A stretch of DNA of 64,000 nucleotides, from the NCBI GenBank assembly GCA_020746105.1, contig CM036622.1, forward strand, positions 10,357,487 to 10,421,486, given 5' to 3'. The notes under the pieces were generated by a model, which saw only the letters and a program-made list of their open reading frames with translations, was not told where the DNA came from and did no database searches. The translations under genes were made by a program, and so were the position numbers. This document shows, piece after piece, positions 34,471 to 46,969 of this stretch. Source of the DNA: Trogon surrucura (Eukaryota; Chordata; Aves; Trogoniformes; Trogonidae). How positions within the stretch are numbered: position 1 is the stretch's first letter; every line of letters starts with the position of its first letter.

Positions 34471-37052
34471 AAAAGGGAAACAAAATAAGGGAAGCGACAG
34501 GAATGAACGGCATCTTAGAGATACACGAGTTGTTTTAGCTCGGGTCAGCACTCCCTCTGAACACGACGTGACTTTACAGTTCTTGGCCAGGTCTGTATTT
34601 TGAATAAACAGTTATGAAAATACTTCAGTCTTTTGTAGTGCTGAACAGTTTTTTCCAACCTATTGTGGTCAGTCAGCACCTTTTCTCGTCAGTAAGCCAA
34701 AAAACCCACTCCATGTTTTTCTAACCATTAGAAATCTTGTTCAATACCAAAACATAAAAAAAGGGCGAAATCTTGTACCTTTTCATCAGCCCAAACACAC
34801 TCAGCAACTGCAGAGGCACAGGGGAACTGGTGCATTTCTGATGCAGAAAGTCAGTGACAGGTGTCAGGGACAGGTGTAACATGTCATATCCTCCCATGGA
34901 GGCAGAAAAGGCTAGGGGTTTGCCTCTTAAATCGGTGTCCCCATGCATCTGTCATCCCCTGTTCCCATGAAGCAAGTGGCATAAAGCTCTGGGACCGCTG
35001 TGTGAAACACACAGGGAGCAGAACCCACAGCCCTGGGGAGACTGGGTGATTTGATGATCCCCACATGCTGCCTCCTCCCAGCCCTGGGCAGTCTGTGTGT
35101 CTGTCGCTTTTCTCCACCCAAGCCCCTGCACTTGCACCCTCACCTTCTCAGCTCAAAGCCAGTTCAGACCAGAAAGGATGGGATTTTCCTGTAGAAAGGA
35201 TGGCATAAAGTACACATTTGAGGCCAGCCAGTCTCTCCCTTGCCATAACATAACTGGGTTTTGCCTGTTCCCCAGAGCTTTACCAGTGTAATTTTCAGAT
35301 TATCACTTCCATCTTGTGCATATGGACATGCTGCTGTAGTAGAGTTCATCCTCAGGAGAAAGCATTACGCATTCTAAATTGCTCTTCTTGTCTTTTCCCT
35401 GCAGATATATTTTGTGCTAACAGGGAATCCAATCTTCAGTGCAAACGCGGGAACAACATGGTGAACTATAATAATTATTGGACCTGTTTAGGTCTATTGT
35501 GGAAATAAATCAGCTGTGAACCAACATTTTCACTCATAGGTTTCACAGAGAGACAGTAACCCTTCTGCTGTCAATGAATTAATTTGCTAAAAGAAGCTGG
35601 AGTTCATAGATAAATCTTGAGATTATTTCTCATTTGCATATTATCTTAACATTTATGTGCACTTCTATTTGTGTGATACTCCTGGGGACAATCCAGGAAA
35701 CAATATGAATCATCTAATATGTAAAAATTAGGCTACAATGGAAGTGGGAAAAAAAACCCTACTTCTTTTTTTTTTAATTTTGAATTCTTTGGAATAATCT
35801 TTGTGATTAATTATCTAGCACTGTGTGCATAATATTCCAGAGTCAGTTTTGCAGCTGTCTGATGCTGGAGCATGCTTGAAGAAAGCTTTCTGTGCTGTGA
35901 CTTGTTCAGAGTGCACGTTATCTCAAGGACTGCTGGTGGTGGCTTGTGAAATGTTGTGGCTCAGACATGGATTGTTTTTTTCTTATTATTTATGGGGAAG
36001 AAACCAGGTCAGAGGCATAACTGAGAGCAGGGCCAGTGTACTTCCTATTTCCTGCGGAGTCCCCAGAGCTCTAGTTTGAAACCATTACTGTTGTTAATTA
36101 ATGATTTGCCAGCTGTCTGCACTAATTTTATAGCTTTTATGTATGCAGAACCATTGTGCCTCAGATTCCTGCTTTAGAGTCCTGCAAGCGAGACACTACA
36201 GTTACAAAATCAGCATCACACTTACATGATCGTTTGTTATTCTGAAAGCGATTTGCTCGCAGATAATTTCCCTTTGGCTTTTCAAATTGGAAGGCTGGCT
36301 GAAGAGGTTTAACAGCACTAGGGACCTATTTTGGGACATTTTAGACATTTTAATTTGAAATCTTTGCTTGATTTGGGGCCGTAATATATCAGGACAAAGG
36401 CAAAGCAGCCTTCTGTTGAGTCTTATTTTGGAGACACATATCATTCTAAAACTGGAGTAGAAATGCTGGGCATTATGATGTGCTAGCCAGACAAATTCTT
36501 ACAAAAAAAATAATTTCTCTGCATGTTTCTCAGTGCCCCACCACCCTGAATGCCTACACTCAGCTACAACGCATGCACGGCTTTGCCTGCCTCCTTCCAT
36601 TACCCTTTCATAAAACCCAGAAGAGTGTTCCCGAAGGTTTGGGAAACCAGATGGTTGCGGGAACACAATTCCCACCGACCAACTCCCTTTTGCTGTAACA
36701 GTCCTAGAATCACAGTTGGCTAAATGTTTGGTTAGGGTTTTGGTTGGGTTGGGGGCTTTTTTCCATTCTTTCCTTTGAGGGCTTATGTCAATGTGGGCTG
36801 TTAAGCAGCTGTGGTATTTCTGCCAGATATGGCGATATTTCAGCGGCGGCTGACTGTACACACACGGTACGGTTCATACAGTGGGACCCTGCTACTCCGG
36901 AACAGATTAATCTGAATGACTGGGTTAGTGTTTGGGCTAATCCTGACCTCCTGCTGTTTCTTCTTCCTCTACAAGGTTTATATTTTTCATACCTACTCCT
37001 TGAAGTTATTGTTTAACTTATGTATTATTCTCTGTAGCCAAAATAATCTTTC
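34471..37052. other. No recognised gene
   Basis: Unique A+T-rich sequence. Short frames on both strands show no known domain. No CR1 copy or splice-site pair of note was recognised. Confidence 0.3.
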
Positions 37053-37087
37053 GGGGGGGGGGGGGGGGGGGGGGGAGGGGGGAGGGG
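37053..37087 (+). repeat. Run of 23 G with G-rich continuation
   Basis: G at 37053-37075, then A, six G, A, four G. It has strong G-quadruplex potential on the + strand in an otherwise A+T-rich setting. Confidence 0.95.
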
Positions 37088-40000
37088 AGTATGTGGAAGC
37101 AAGCCTGAGTTTATCCAAAGAATTCTTATTTTAAAAAGAGCAATAGTTTAAAAAAAAATTGAAAATAGTCATGTTGCATTAACTCTAATTTTCACTATCC
37201 CAAATAGGAATATGGTCCCTATGTACTTCAGTTAGCAAGGTTTCATTGTATACTGGTTCAAAACATAACTTCATGTATCTCACCTCAATAAATGGCAGAA
37301 TTTCCATGGAGGTCAAGTAATGGTGCAACGATTTGAAGTATTCTGAAATAGTCAGTATTATAGAAGTGTTGAATTACAACCATAACAAAAAATTTAGGTC
37401 AGCTGTTTCATTTATAGGTGTATGTATAGCTCAGGAGTGATCTAAAGAACTACAGGTCTCCTCTTAAGCCAAACTGTGCTTATTTCTCTGGTGTTTTTTA
37501 ACTCCCCTGATTCATCAGTCTCCAGCTTCTGCTGTCTTTATCAGATTTGGTCATTTATGGGCAAATGCTTTTCAAATAAACCCCATAAAATACTCAATTA
37601 TATGTTGAATTATTAAGAAAATAAAGCGAGGTAAAAAAAAGATTCTTATATACCAATGGGCATAAAATATGCCAGAGGATTTCTTTCCCCCTTTCCCCCC
37701 CCGCCTCACAAACAATCCTTTTCAATATTGAGCAGGTCTGAGAACAATACAATCCACAAGGTCAAGATAGGGTCAGGTTTCCCGACCTGCTTGCCCCCAC
37801 CTCTTGATAATCTAGAAATGAAAATCAATTCTTGTCTTTGAGCTTGTGAGGAGCTCATAATTGCTTTAGACTAAAGCACCGAGTGCCTGCTTTTTCTGCC
37901 ACCTTTCAATTCTTGGAGATGTGGATGTCATTTTTCAAGTCTGGTGCACTGTCAGGATTAGATTGCGTGGTAACCAAGTAGAAAGATTTCTGCTCAGAAT
38001 GAGATTTCTTCTCATCGTTCTGCTTTTTACTCAGGTCCGATTTTTTTTTCCCCCACTCTTATCTATAGGGTTATCATAATATGCTTTGAGTGGATTATCT
38101 ATGGAAATATTTTTTTTTTCTTAGGGCCAGAATTGGAGCTCTTTTATAGCAGCTATAATTAATGGATAAATAGAAACTGAAGCTAAATTTGGTTCTTGAT
38201 CTTTTGTTTACTTTACACTTTCTACTGCAAATCACACCGGTCAAATGTGGGCAGAACTACACTTTATTTTTTTTAAGTATAGCCAATTAAACTAACGTGG
38301 CACCTTTTTCATCATGACAGAACGTTTCTAGAACATTTTGGATTGCTGTGATTTGCTATCCTGTGACTGAGTTTGTACGAGGTTGTGCAGTGCCAGCTCT
38401 CTGCTGGGGCTTACATAGCATGAGGGGCTCTGACAGGCAGGTCACTGCCCCAAAGGTCAGGAGAAAGGGGCTGGAAATCTGGTCCCACCAAACTTCCAGT
38501 TGAGGGAGAAGAGAACTTGCTCAGGACCATACTCTTCTGATGAGATTTCCTGTGTGAGACTGAAACCTTAAATCTATAACACCTTATATGCATCCGTTTC
38601 TAAAATGGAGAAAAGAGAGATACAGCATTTTTATGTGAAGGACCCTGAGTACCATGTGGGGAAAAATCAATGAGTGATGTATCACTTGTTTTCGGCAGTC
38701 TTTTCCTTTTTATACCTCATGAATGTGTGTATATTTGTTTTCATCTGCCCTGGTTAAAAACACATTTGTGATACTGGTGAGGACTTGACTGTCACAGTTT
38801 GTGTCCCTTGTGCCTAATATTGTGGCTGTTATCTGATGGAAAGGCCACCTCCACCTTTGGGGGAGAAGACCATCTTTGTGTAGCTTTTGTTCCTGTGATT
38901 TTGAGACTATCTTCTGCTGAACAACTCCAGTGTTTCTGATGGTATCCTACACACCTACATTAAAATTAGAAAGAAGGTATCGCCTCTTTTCCCATTAGTC
39001 TTCTGCTGCTAAGATTTGTGGTTTGGCCATAAGAGCCATTTAGAAGACAGAAGAAACCATAACTAAGGGAGTGATTTATTGCTAGTATGATTATTTTTTT
39101 AATAGGTACTGAAGGAACATTTTTATATCTGTTTTTACCTCATGTGGCAGCTGAGAGTTTCGGTAAGGAGAGCTGCCACGAATTACAGCAAAATAAAGCC
39201 TAAATGATTAATTCTGTCAGCAAATGAGGGTACAAGATCAACAGCTAACAATAGTCTCTAAGTTAGGGGAAAAGAAGGGAAGGAGGAGGGAAAACAATTC
39301 TCATTTTAGATCTGGTCAGGATGAGCAAAGTAAGGGCAGAATTAACGTAAAAGAAAGGGCTTTGGGTTTAAATCCATGCTGGTTCTTGTTTCTTGTTTTC
39401 AGAGACTCTCTTGCAGCAAGTAAACTCATGGATTAAATGTACTGTGATACCACAGAAATTCTGATGTGCTGATGGCTTGGCAGTATCAACCTTCCTTTCA
39501 TGACGAGGAAAAGCAAACCCTAAGTGCATCTTTCACAAAGCAAAGCCTGTTCTGCTGATACCAGCTGGCCCAGGGAACCTCCATCAGGTAACGGCAGGGA
39601 AGTCCCTCTTCCATCTTTCTTCTCTCTTCATGGATTCACCCTTCCTTTGTTCAGGTCACTCTCTGGATGGCACAGCCTTAGCAACACCGATGAAAGGCGA
39701 CTTGAAACCAAAGGCCTGTCTTTACCCTTCCTGATGTCAATGAGAATTGCACCCACTGATTTTGAGTTTTGCAGTTTGAATTGTACTGACTGATACTAAG
39801 AATTAGCATTGCTCTTGAATGGGGAGTGAAATAATACATATTTAAATCAAGTAGGGCCCAAACACATAAGTTTTACTTGTGTACAAGCTTTTCTCAGAAC
39901 TACAACTGTTTCTCCCCTGTACTAATCTGCGAAAGAAAACAAAGAGGGTTTTTCCCTTCAAGGAGATCAGAAACACCAAAATCCTCAGCGTACAGTCCTA

Positions 40001-40138
40001 TGGTTGCTACACTGTTCCCATAAGGCAAGTTCTAGTTTCTTAGACATATTAGGAACATTTCGAAGTTTTAACATATTTATTGTGTCTCAGCACTTGTTAA
40101 AATGTAACTTTAATTCTGACTGTCCTGCATTAAGAAAA
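37088..40138. other. No recognised gene
   Basis: A+T-rich unique sequence. A short dyad, GGCATA-AAA-TATGCC-like, lies near 37659-37674. The part at 37550-37620 has homeodomain- and MEF2-like A+T motifs and may be regulatory. Confidence 0.3.
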
Positions 40139-40731
40139 GTGTGTCCAGCAGGTCTAGCAAGGTTCTCCTCCCCCTCTACTCTGCCCTGGTGAGACCACAC
40201 CCGGAATACTGTGCCCAGTTTTGGGCTCCCCAATTAAAGAGAGACAGGGACCTACTGGAGAGAGTCCAACGGAGAGCTACGAGGATGATTAAGGGACTTG
40301 AACATCTCTCTTATGAAGAGAAACTGAGAGAACTGGGGCTGTTTACTCTTGAAAGGAGACGGCGGAGAGGGGACATTATTAACGTACACAAATACCTGAG
40401 GGGTGGGTCAAGGGGAAGTAGACAATCTCTTCTCAGTGGTGCCCAGCAATAGAACAAAGAATAATGGGTTTAAGTTAGAACCTAGGAAGTTCCACCTCAA
40501 TGTGAGGAAAAATTTCTGTACTGTGAGGGTGACAGAGCCCTGGCACAGGCTGCCTAGAGAGGTTGTGGAGTCTCCTTCTCTGGAGACTTTCAAAACCCAC
40601 CTGGACACGTTCCTGTGTGGCTGCCCTAGGGGATCCTGCTCTCGCAGGGGGTTTGGACTAGATGATCTCTAGAGGTCCCTTCCAACTCCTGACATTCTAT
40701 GATTCTACGATTCTATGGTTCTAGGATTCTA
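40139..40731 (+). mobile_element. CR1 LINE, 5'-truncated, with end of ORF2
   Basis: This is the largest repeat in the window. The first frame (40141-40452) encodes the characteristic C-terminal part of the CR1 reverse-transcriptase ORF (LYSALVRPHPEYC, then LLERVQRRATRMIKG and LSYEEKLRELGLFTLE). After a frameshift near 40400-40410 the second frame (40403-40672) continues the same protein (LFSVVPSNRTKNNGFKLEPR, then WHRLPREVVESPSLETFKT) to its stop at 40670. The 3' UTR (TTGGACTAGATGATCTCTAG and CCCTTCCAACTCC) and the ATTCTATG-type tail follow. It lacks all of ORF1 and most of ORF2, so it is dead. Its good match to CR1 suggests moderate age. CR1 proteins supply endonuclease and reverse transcriptase for target-primed insertion. 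Confidence 0.97.
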
Positions 40732-43583
40732 TTGAGCTTGTATTCTTGAGGAAAATAGTTTTCAGCTCAGTATCATTTCTTTTTCTTCTCCACTTGCCTT
40801 CTCTGTGCAGAAAAGCCTGAGGATCTCTGAGATTGAAACAGAAAGTGCAGAGGTGCGAGTCAAAGATTTCCGTTCTGTTTCTCAAATAAAATTAAAAAAA
40901 AATAGAAAGAAAAAGAAAAACATTTGCTGACCAAATGTAATTCAAGAGCTGGAGTGACTTTTTCTTCATTTCTTTGTTTTGTTTTTGATAATTACACCGT
41001 ATCCCTATAATACATTCTACACTGAGTTATTGAGATGCACTTTCAACCTCAGCCTCTGAGTCTCACCGTTGTTTCAGAAGGGGAATAATAAACACACTTC
41101 CCTCTTTAACATGCCCCTTGAGAAGGGACTAAACACAAATATTTATCACAGCCTTCCTTGCCTGTATGCGTCATCCTAACTGTACATGTCAAACGCCATT
41201 TTTTTCCTGTTTTTTCCTGCTCCTGTGGGCAGCGCAGAGCTGGGTGAGCTCAGCTGGCACCCAGGGCATGTCCTGCTGGGCTGGGGTGGCTCCAGGTGCG
41301 GAGTGTCCTCAAGGTGTCTCCATGGATGGTTGTGCGTGGGACGTGATGCAGAAGGACTTGTTGCCTTCAGGTTGAGGAGAAAGGAGGTTTCCTCCTGTAA
41401 CTTTTGGGAAATGGGGCCTGTGAGAGCTGGTAATACACATGCCCCTTGGTCACCCCACTTTTACAGACATTTTTAGAACTTCTACAGATGCAGTAGGTTC
41501 TCACTTGGCAATATGGATTTCCAGTTTAAGCCATGCTTGGCTAAATCAGATTTCTAAAAGCTGGTTATTTTAATGTCCATAATTTAGGATGTTCAATATG
41601 AATGACAAAGAAGTCCAGGTAACACCCTGGCAGCCAGAAATGTCAAACACACCTGCTTTTTTTTGCGGCCGCGTTTCATTTTGACTTGCAAAGCCACTTT
41701 AAAGACAGTGAGTACTTCAGACTTTCAGCATGCTCAGGGCTCTGTTAACTCATATGGCTGCTGGATGTTGAGCTAGATCCAAATCACTAAAAAATGAAGC
41801 CATCTGTCTGTAGATCTTCACTCAGCAGGAGCAATATTTACTTTTTATTCCTTAGTTAATGCAAACAGCATTATGTATTGTATGGGTAGCATGAACGGTA
41901 GATAAATCTGGGTTCTGGTTTTGACGTGCAGTGGTATTGCTAGTAAAAGAAAAATGTTTCAGATAACTTTCGTATAAATCATAGTTATTTCTGTAGAAGA
42001 TTAAACAATAGTTTGGTCCCTCAGGATATTCATGGACAGATGAAACATTAACCACTGAGTCTTAAATGTTTTATAAGTCTGCAGTACATTCCTGCAATGG
42101 ATAAATAAAAAATGTGATTTATAAGTCAGCAGTCCATGGAGACATAGTTGCTATTGCAGGGACAGGGCTGCACACTGGCTAGGGTTGGTACATTTTACTT
42201 ATCAGAATCTGGGATAGTCTCAGACAAGTTACAGTTGTGCAGTGAGTTGCAGCTCATTGTGCAGGAGCGGTAATTCATACAGTAAATACATGATTTATTT
42301 GCTTGTGTGCAATAGCTGCATCTCTGGATTTGCAGGATCCTAGTTGCCAGACAAGCAGAGGATGCAGTGAAAATCCAAGGAAGGACATTTCTCGTAAACT
42401 TTTAATGCATGACTTTTAATGCAGGTATAGTATAGTGTATCCTTTATAATACAGACCATCTGGCAGCCCTAGAACGAGGTCAGGACACAGCACGATTTGA
42501 ACTTGTAGCAGAGAATTTCTGCATGAGCCAGGAGAAGGCCAGAAGATCACCCTGGGCACACTGTCTCCCTCCGGCAAGGTGGAGAGCAGGTTTGAGGGAG
42601 CTAGAATCCCGCTGCACATCATGGCACAAACTTTTAATCCTCTCCACCGACTGCAGACTCCATCAATTGTTTATTTAAGGGTAGGTGAGAGTATTTGAGG
42701 TTGATCCCTTTCTAATCCAGATGATATGGACAATTTAGCCACCTCCACTTGCCTTGGCTCCTGATTGCTGTGATGTGCTGGTGTCCAAACTGTAAAGAGA
42801 GGGAAATCAGGTCTCAGCTCTCACAGTTAGCACTGCATGATTATACCTTCAGCTGCAGGCAATATTTCACCTCACCTTTTCAAAATACACACAATCACAA
42901 ATACTTTTTGCTTGCTCTGGCCTTTTAGCAGAGCAATGACAAGAAAACTTGTGAATCTCCAAGGGAACTCCTTTCATATCATTATATATTATGAACAACA
43001 CTGCTATTTACTGCATGCTGTATTCAGTGTCACACACCTCTTTAATGCAATAGGAGGGAATAGCTTCTACTGGTGAAACTGGGGTATATGATTTGGACTG
43101 AAGAGAGGTGGCCAGGAAGCTCAACCCACAAGAAACAGGGTTTGGATCATCCAGTTTTAAGTCCAAAATGGAAGATGCTTCTGCTAGGGGACCGGAGGAG
43201 TTCTGGCTGTGAGGTCTGTGGTCCTTGGTGGGAGACCTCTCAATGTCCCTGCCTGTAGGAAGGACATCATCCGGGCCTCCCCTGGAATCACCGTCAGGTC
43301 CTTCGGGCTCATTTTAGGTAACACAGATTTTTAGCAGCAACGTGTCATGTTGTGTGCCTGTGACCTGCTTCCTATAAAGGCAGGAGTGAGACCTGTCCTT
43401 GCACCCACATGTCGCCCCGAGTCGCCGGGGTATTACCCAGCAGGAGGATGTAAATAGAAACTTAGTTGCTGGAAGGTGAAATCAGACAAATCTGACAAAT
43501 TCTAATTGGAACAAAATGACAGAACAGATGACTAGTCACCAGCAGAAAATATTAAAGTAGATTTTCCTTTTCTCTGTATATGG
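40732..43583. other. No recognised gene
   Basis: Unique sequence with a modest G+C rise at 41220-41360. A + strand CTGG followed by GTGAGC occurs near 41242 without a partner. No further CR1 copy was recognised. Confidence 0.3.
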
Positions 43584-43699
43584 ATGCGTTCCTGTGTGAC
43601 CTGCTCTAGGTGATCCTGCTCTGGCAGGGGGGTTGGACTAGATGATCTTTCGAGGTCCCTTCCAACCCCTAACATGCTGTGATTCTGTGATTCTGTGAC
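43584..43699 (+). mobile_element. CR1 LINE, 3' end
   Basis: The segment from GCGTTCCTGTGTGACCTG, through a match to CR1 (GGTGATCCTGCTCTGGCAGG, TTGGACTAGATGATCTTTC and TCCCTTCCAACCCC), ends in three TTCTGTGA-type units. Only the 3' terminus is kept. Confidence 0.95.
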
Positions 43700-43714
43700 C
43701 TCAGGAGCAATGCT

Positions 43715-43835
43715 GAAGGTCTGGAGAAGAGCACCTGGAGGTGTCCGCTGCGAGGGCCGAGGGCGGGCAGCAGGGGCCGCTAGGCGACCGCGCAGCCGCT
43801 GGCGCAGGGGCGGTGCGCTCGGCTGCTGCCCTGCA
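43715..43835. promoter_or_regulatory. Orphan CpG islet directly after a CR1 tail
   Basis: I count 13 CpG dinucleotides between 43746 and 43821, against very few in the surrounding kilobases. The patch starts about 45 bases beyond the CR1 tail. Frames on both strands are Ala/Arg-rich and unrecognised. It may be an orphan CpG island (alternative or enhancer promoter), an unmethylated insulator-like site or the remnant of an insertion. Confidence 0.4.
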
Positions 43836-44040
43836 CCTCTCAGCAAAAAAACCCAATCCCAGCTTGATACAGCAGAGGTCCAAGCCTTAGGAACACGGAC
43901 TATATTACATAACTGCATAAAGCCTGGTTTCTTTTAGCTAGCAACATCAGCTGGGAGTCAAGGGCTGCTTTGAAAAATACCAAGCAGCTGCGATTGTTCG
44001 GCTGATCTTGCCTCTTTCAGGTTTTGGGAAATCGAGATGC
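43836..44040. other. No recognised feature
   Basis: Short unique spacer between the CpG islet and the next motif-dense block. Nothing was recognised. Confidence 0.3.
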
Positions 44041-44180
44041 TTGCAATCATCATATGCTGTCACTTGCGCATCACTTAAGTCAGGTCATTTATAAACTGGT
44101 GGTAATTATAATTAATGAAACATCGATGCCTGGCTGTCCATTTCTGCTCCATACCCAGTGAGATTGATCTGTGTGCTTCT
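44041..44180. promoter_or_regulatory. Candidate enhancer with homeodomain sites
   Basis: TCACTTAAGTCAGGTCATTTATAA (44071 onward) combines an NK2-type TTAAGTG on the minus strand, a nuclear-receptor half-site AGGTCA and a HOX/CDX-like TTTATAA. It is followed by TAATTATAATTAATGA (44103-44118). The motif density suggests a conserved enhancer, but conservation cannot be judged from one sequence. Confidence 0.27.
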
Positions 44181-45593
44181 GAAAGTGAGAGTTAAATAAC
44201 TTTATTCCTGCACTGCTGGCTGATTGCTAACAGAAGGCCAGAGCCTGTGTTTTGTGTTTCTACAATACAGTATTGTTCAGAAACATAATAATTTAGTGAT
44301 ACTGTGAGGTTAGAACACTAATAGCTTATTGTCTCACTGGGCAATCATCTCAAGTTTGGCCTGGAATACTTGTGTGCTTTTGTTTTTTTTTTAATAAAGG
44401 TGCAAATTAATTTGAAATCCAAATCTTTTCAGGGTATGGAACAAAGCGTGCTCTTAGCTATGGGCAGGCAATCAGTGCCAGGCAGGAAAAGATGCTGGTT
44501 TCAATTTACTTGAATGTAATATAAAGCAAAGCTTTGGCCTCATGACGAAGCCTTTTAAAATGACACTTGTATTTTCTGTATGTATTGTGCCCATCACAGA
44601 ACTAGTCATTGCATTGGTAATGCAACAGCTAAAGTAGTTGCTTTCACATTTCTGGGCTTAGCACTACCAGTAGATGCTGAGGGAGCAATCCAGAAACTCA
44701 AAGCACAGCCCAGAGCAGATAACACACTTTAAAAAAACATTTTAGTTGGAAAAACATAAATAATACTCTTCCTAAGAATCTTTTATGTGGTGATGTACAT
44801 TCACATAATTAGGTTTTTAGGCTAGGAATTGGCATCTATCCTGCACCTGGTTTTCTCCAAGCCCTGGTGGGCAGTGCCCTCGGAGTGGTTTGTGTTACGT
44901 CTGCTCAGGCCCTTCTGGACTGGGGAGGAAAACTGTGGGGTAGGAAGGAGGAGAAGGCCAGTCACATCAAACCTTTAACTCTCTCACAGAGCTGGTGGAG
45001 TTGAGAAGTCTGTTCAGCAACCCTGAGAAATGCAAAATAAACAGAAAATATGACAGTTGTTTGTTTTAATGTTGATAAATTCCCTAAGCAAGGCTGGAGA
45101 CTTGCCAATTGCGGGACATGCAACAAGCCAGGCATTCTTTGGCATGGAGTTAGAGCGAGCACTTTGCTCTTTCTCATCACGCAAATACTGAATGGGTGTC
45201 TGGAGGCGGTGATCAGGCTGGGCAGTCGTGCTGCTGCCACCCTCACCGCTGCAGCTAGCATTGCTCATGGCTCCACAGCTGCTGGCTCAACAGCCATCCA
45301 GAAATTTAATAAAAGAACCTTCGGAGATCTCACGCCTCACTGCCTGACAAGGCGGCAGTTTGGCACGCTTCAGACACAGCAGAGCAGGGATATTTTTTTG
45401 TGGCCTCACTTTTGACTGTGCAAATGCTTCCCACTCACATTAGTGAGCTCAGAGCCTCTCCCTCATCTCTGGCACATCATGGCTGCTGTCAGGCTTCTGT
45501 CCCTGAGAAGCAGCCCTGGAAACAGCGGTCCACTATTTACCTGGGGGAAACCATCATCAAGAAGTGTCTTCTTTCCTGCTTTTTCATTTTCAG
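44181..45593. other. No recognised gene
   Basis: Unique sequence. Overlapping frames on both strands at 44962-45415 (about 100-121 codons) are Ala/Leu/Ser-rich and unrecognised. Confidence 0.3.
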
Positions 45594-45696
45594 AAGAGCC
45601 AGATACGTGGTATTGGCAAATCAGAGAGGGCTTGTGTTGGCTTCTGGAGGCTAGCATTGTTGTTCATTATAGTTTTGTCATGTGTGATTTAAAAAG
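45594..45696 (+). other. Candidate plus-strand exon, unknown transcript
   Basis: An excellent acceptor (TTTCCTGCTTTTTCATTTTCAG) precedes position 45594 and a strong donor (AAAAAG followed by GTAAGG) follows 45696, giving a 103-base exon. The third frame is open through it (EPDTWYWQIREGLCWLLEAS and onward), the first is closed only near its end, and the second has an internal stop. The translation is not recognised, so a non-coding RNA exon is as likely as a coding one. Confidence 0.3.
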
Positions 45697-45837
45697 GTAA
45701 GGATGGAGCCTAGAAGCATCTGAATGCCTTCTGCTTGTGAAAAAATATAACAAAGCTTCAGCTGGCTGGCTGTGAAGGGCACAGTAATTCCCGTCTGTTA
45801 AACTCTTCCTTTCAGTTAATTCCTTGCAAAAGAAATT

Positions 45838-45985
45838 GTGGAAGTCCCATCGCTGGAAGCATTCAAGGTCAGGTTGGATAGGTCTTTGAGCAACTTGATC
45901 TAGTGATAGATGTCTCTGCTCACAGCAAGTAAGTTGGACTAAGTGATCTTTAAAAGTCCCTTCCAACCCGAACCATTCTCTCATT
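45838..45985 (+). mobile_element. CR1 LINE, 3' end, diverged
   Basis: It aligns by eye to the CR1 3' region: CATCGCTGGAAGCATTCAAG, then GTCAGGTTGGATAGG, CAACTTGATCTAGTG, TTGGACTAAGTGATCTTTAA and CCCTTCCAACCCGAACC. The tail repeat is nearly lost. There are more mismatches than in the 40139 copy, so it is probably older. Confidence 0.92.
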
Positions 45986-46969
45986 CAACAAAAACCATTT
46001 CATAGGGAACCGTGCATTTTCACTGGCTTGAGGTTCCCTGGAGTTACTGCCCCTTGGGGCACCATTCAAGACATTTTTTATAAGAAGGAGGAAAGCACCC
46101 TAACAGGTGATTCCCAGCTGCACAGATAGAAAGGTTTCTCTGTCAGAGGCTGAAAGATAATGTTAACCTCACTTAGTGACTTCCCAGATTTCCTTCTGCT
46201 GTGAGAGTAGTGTCAAGAAAATCTGTTGGTGAACTTCACTGAATGTATTTTAGAATCCTGACAGTATCTGGAATAAGCAAGGAAGCAATTCTGTTCCCAC
46301 AACTCTGTCACCCCTTTCCATGTCTGCTGGGACTGTTCAGGTGCTCAGTTTTGATTTTTTTGTGTGGAGGCTGTTGGTCTTCTAGGAAACAAATCAGAAC
46401 AAGTTAATTATTTTCATAGAGGTTATTCGAGAGTCTGATGATCAAGCAGTGATGGGTCAAGTCACACAATGCTGCCGTCTCCATCAGTTTCCATTCCCGT
46501 TTTCTGAAATTTACACTGTGTGTAAATGGTATCTTTTTCTCTTAAAAGTAATATTTTTGCTATAGGAAGAGGGTCCACAAGGTGGCTCAGGTGGAAAAGA
46601 AATGCAGAGTTTTTGATCTCTGGCTAGGATGTATAGGACTGAGACAGGAAAGTGCTGCTCTTCAACAGATATTTGAGACTGTCCCAAAAAAAAATTGTTG
46701 ATTTGATTTCAGCTAATTATGAAGAGGTCCAGAGTACCAAATCAGTGACTATCACTGTTGAGGGGACCTCATCTCATATGCACTTGAGAGACCAAGGGCT
46801 GACACAATAGCCTGGTCATGTGAAGAAAATTGTATTCTTGTGATCCAGATCTAAGGACCCTACTCTTCTGACTTGCTCACAGGTACCTTCTCGAAAAATT
46901 AAATTCATCCAAGTAAGACTGACAAGCAGACACCTTCCAGCGTTTACTTCTGAGTCAGTCAAAGAAGTT
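45986..46969. other. No recognised gene
   Basis: Unique A+T-rich sequence with no repeat or splice-site pair recognised. Confidence 0.3.

Noticed and set aside
36703-36760. AGAATCACAG followed by GGTTGGGTTGG, resembling a reversed CR1 terminus
   Set aside because: The spacing and the rest of the sequence do not follow CR1. The similarity is limited to short common words.
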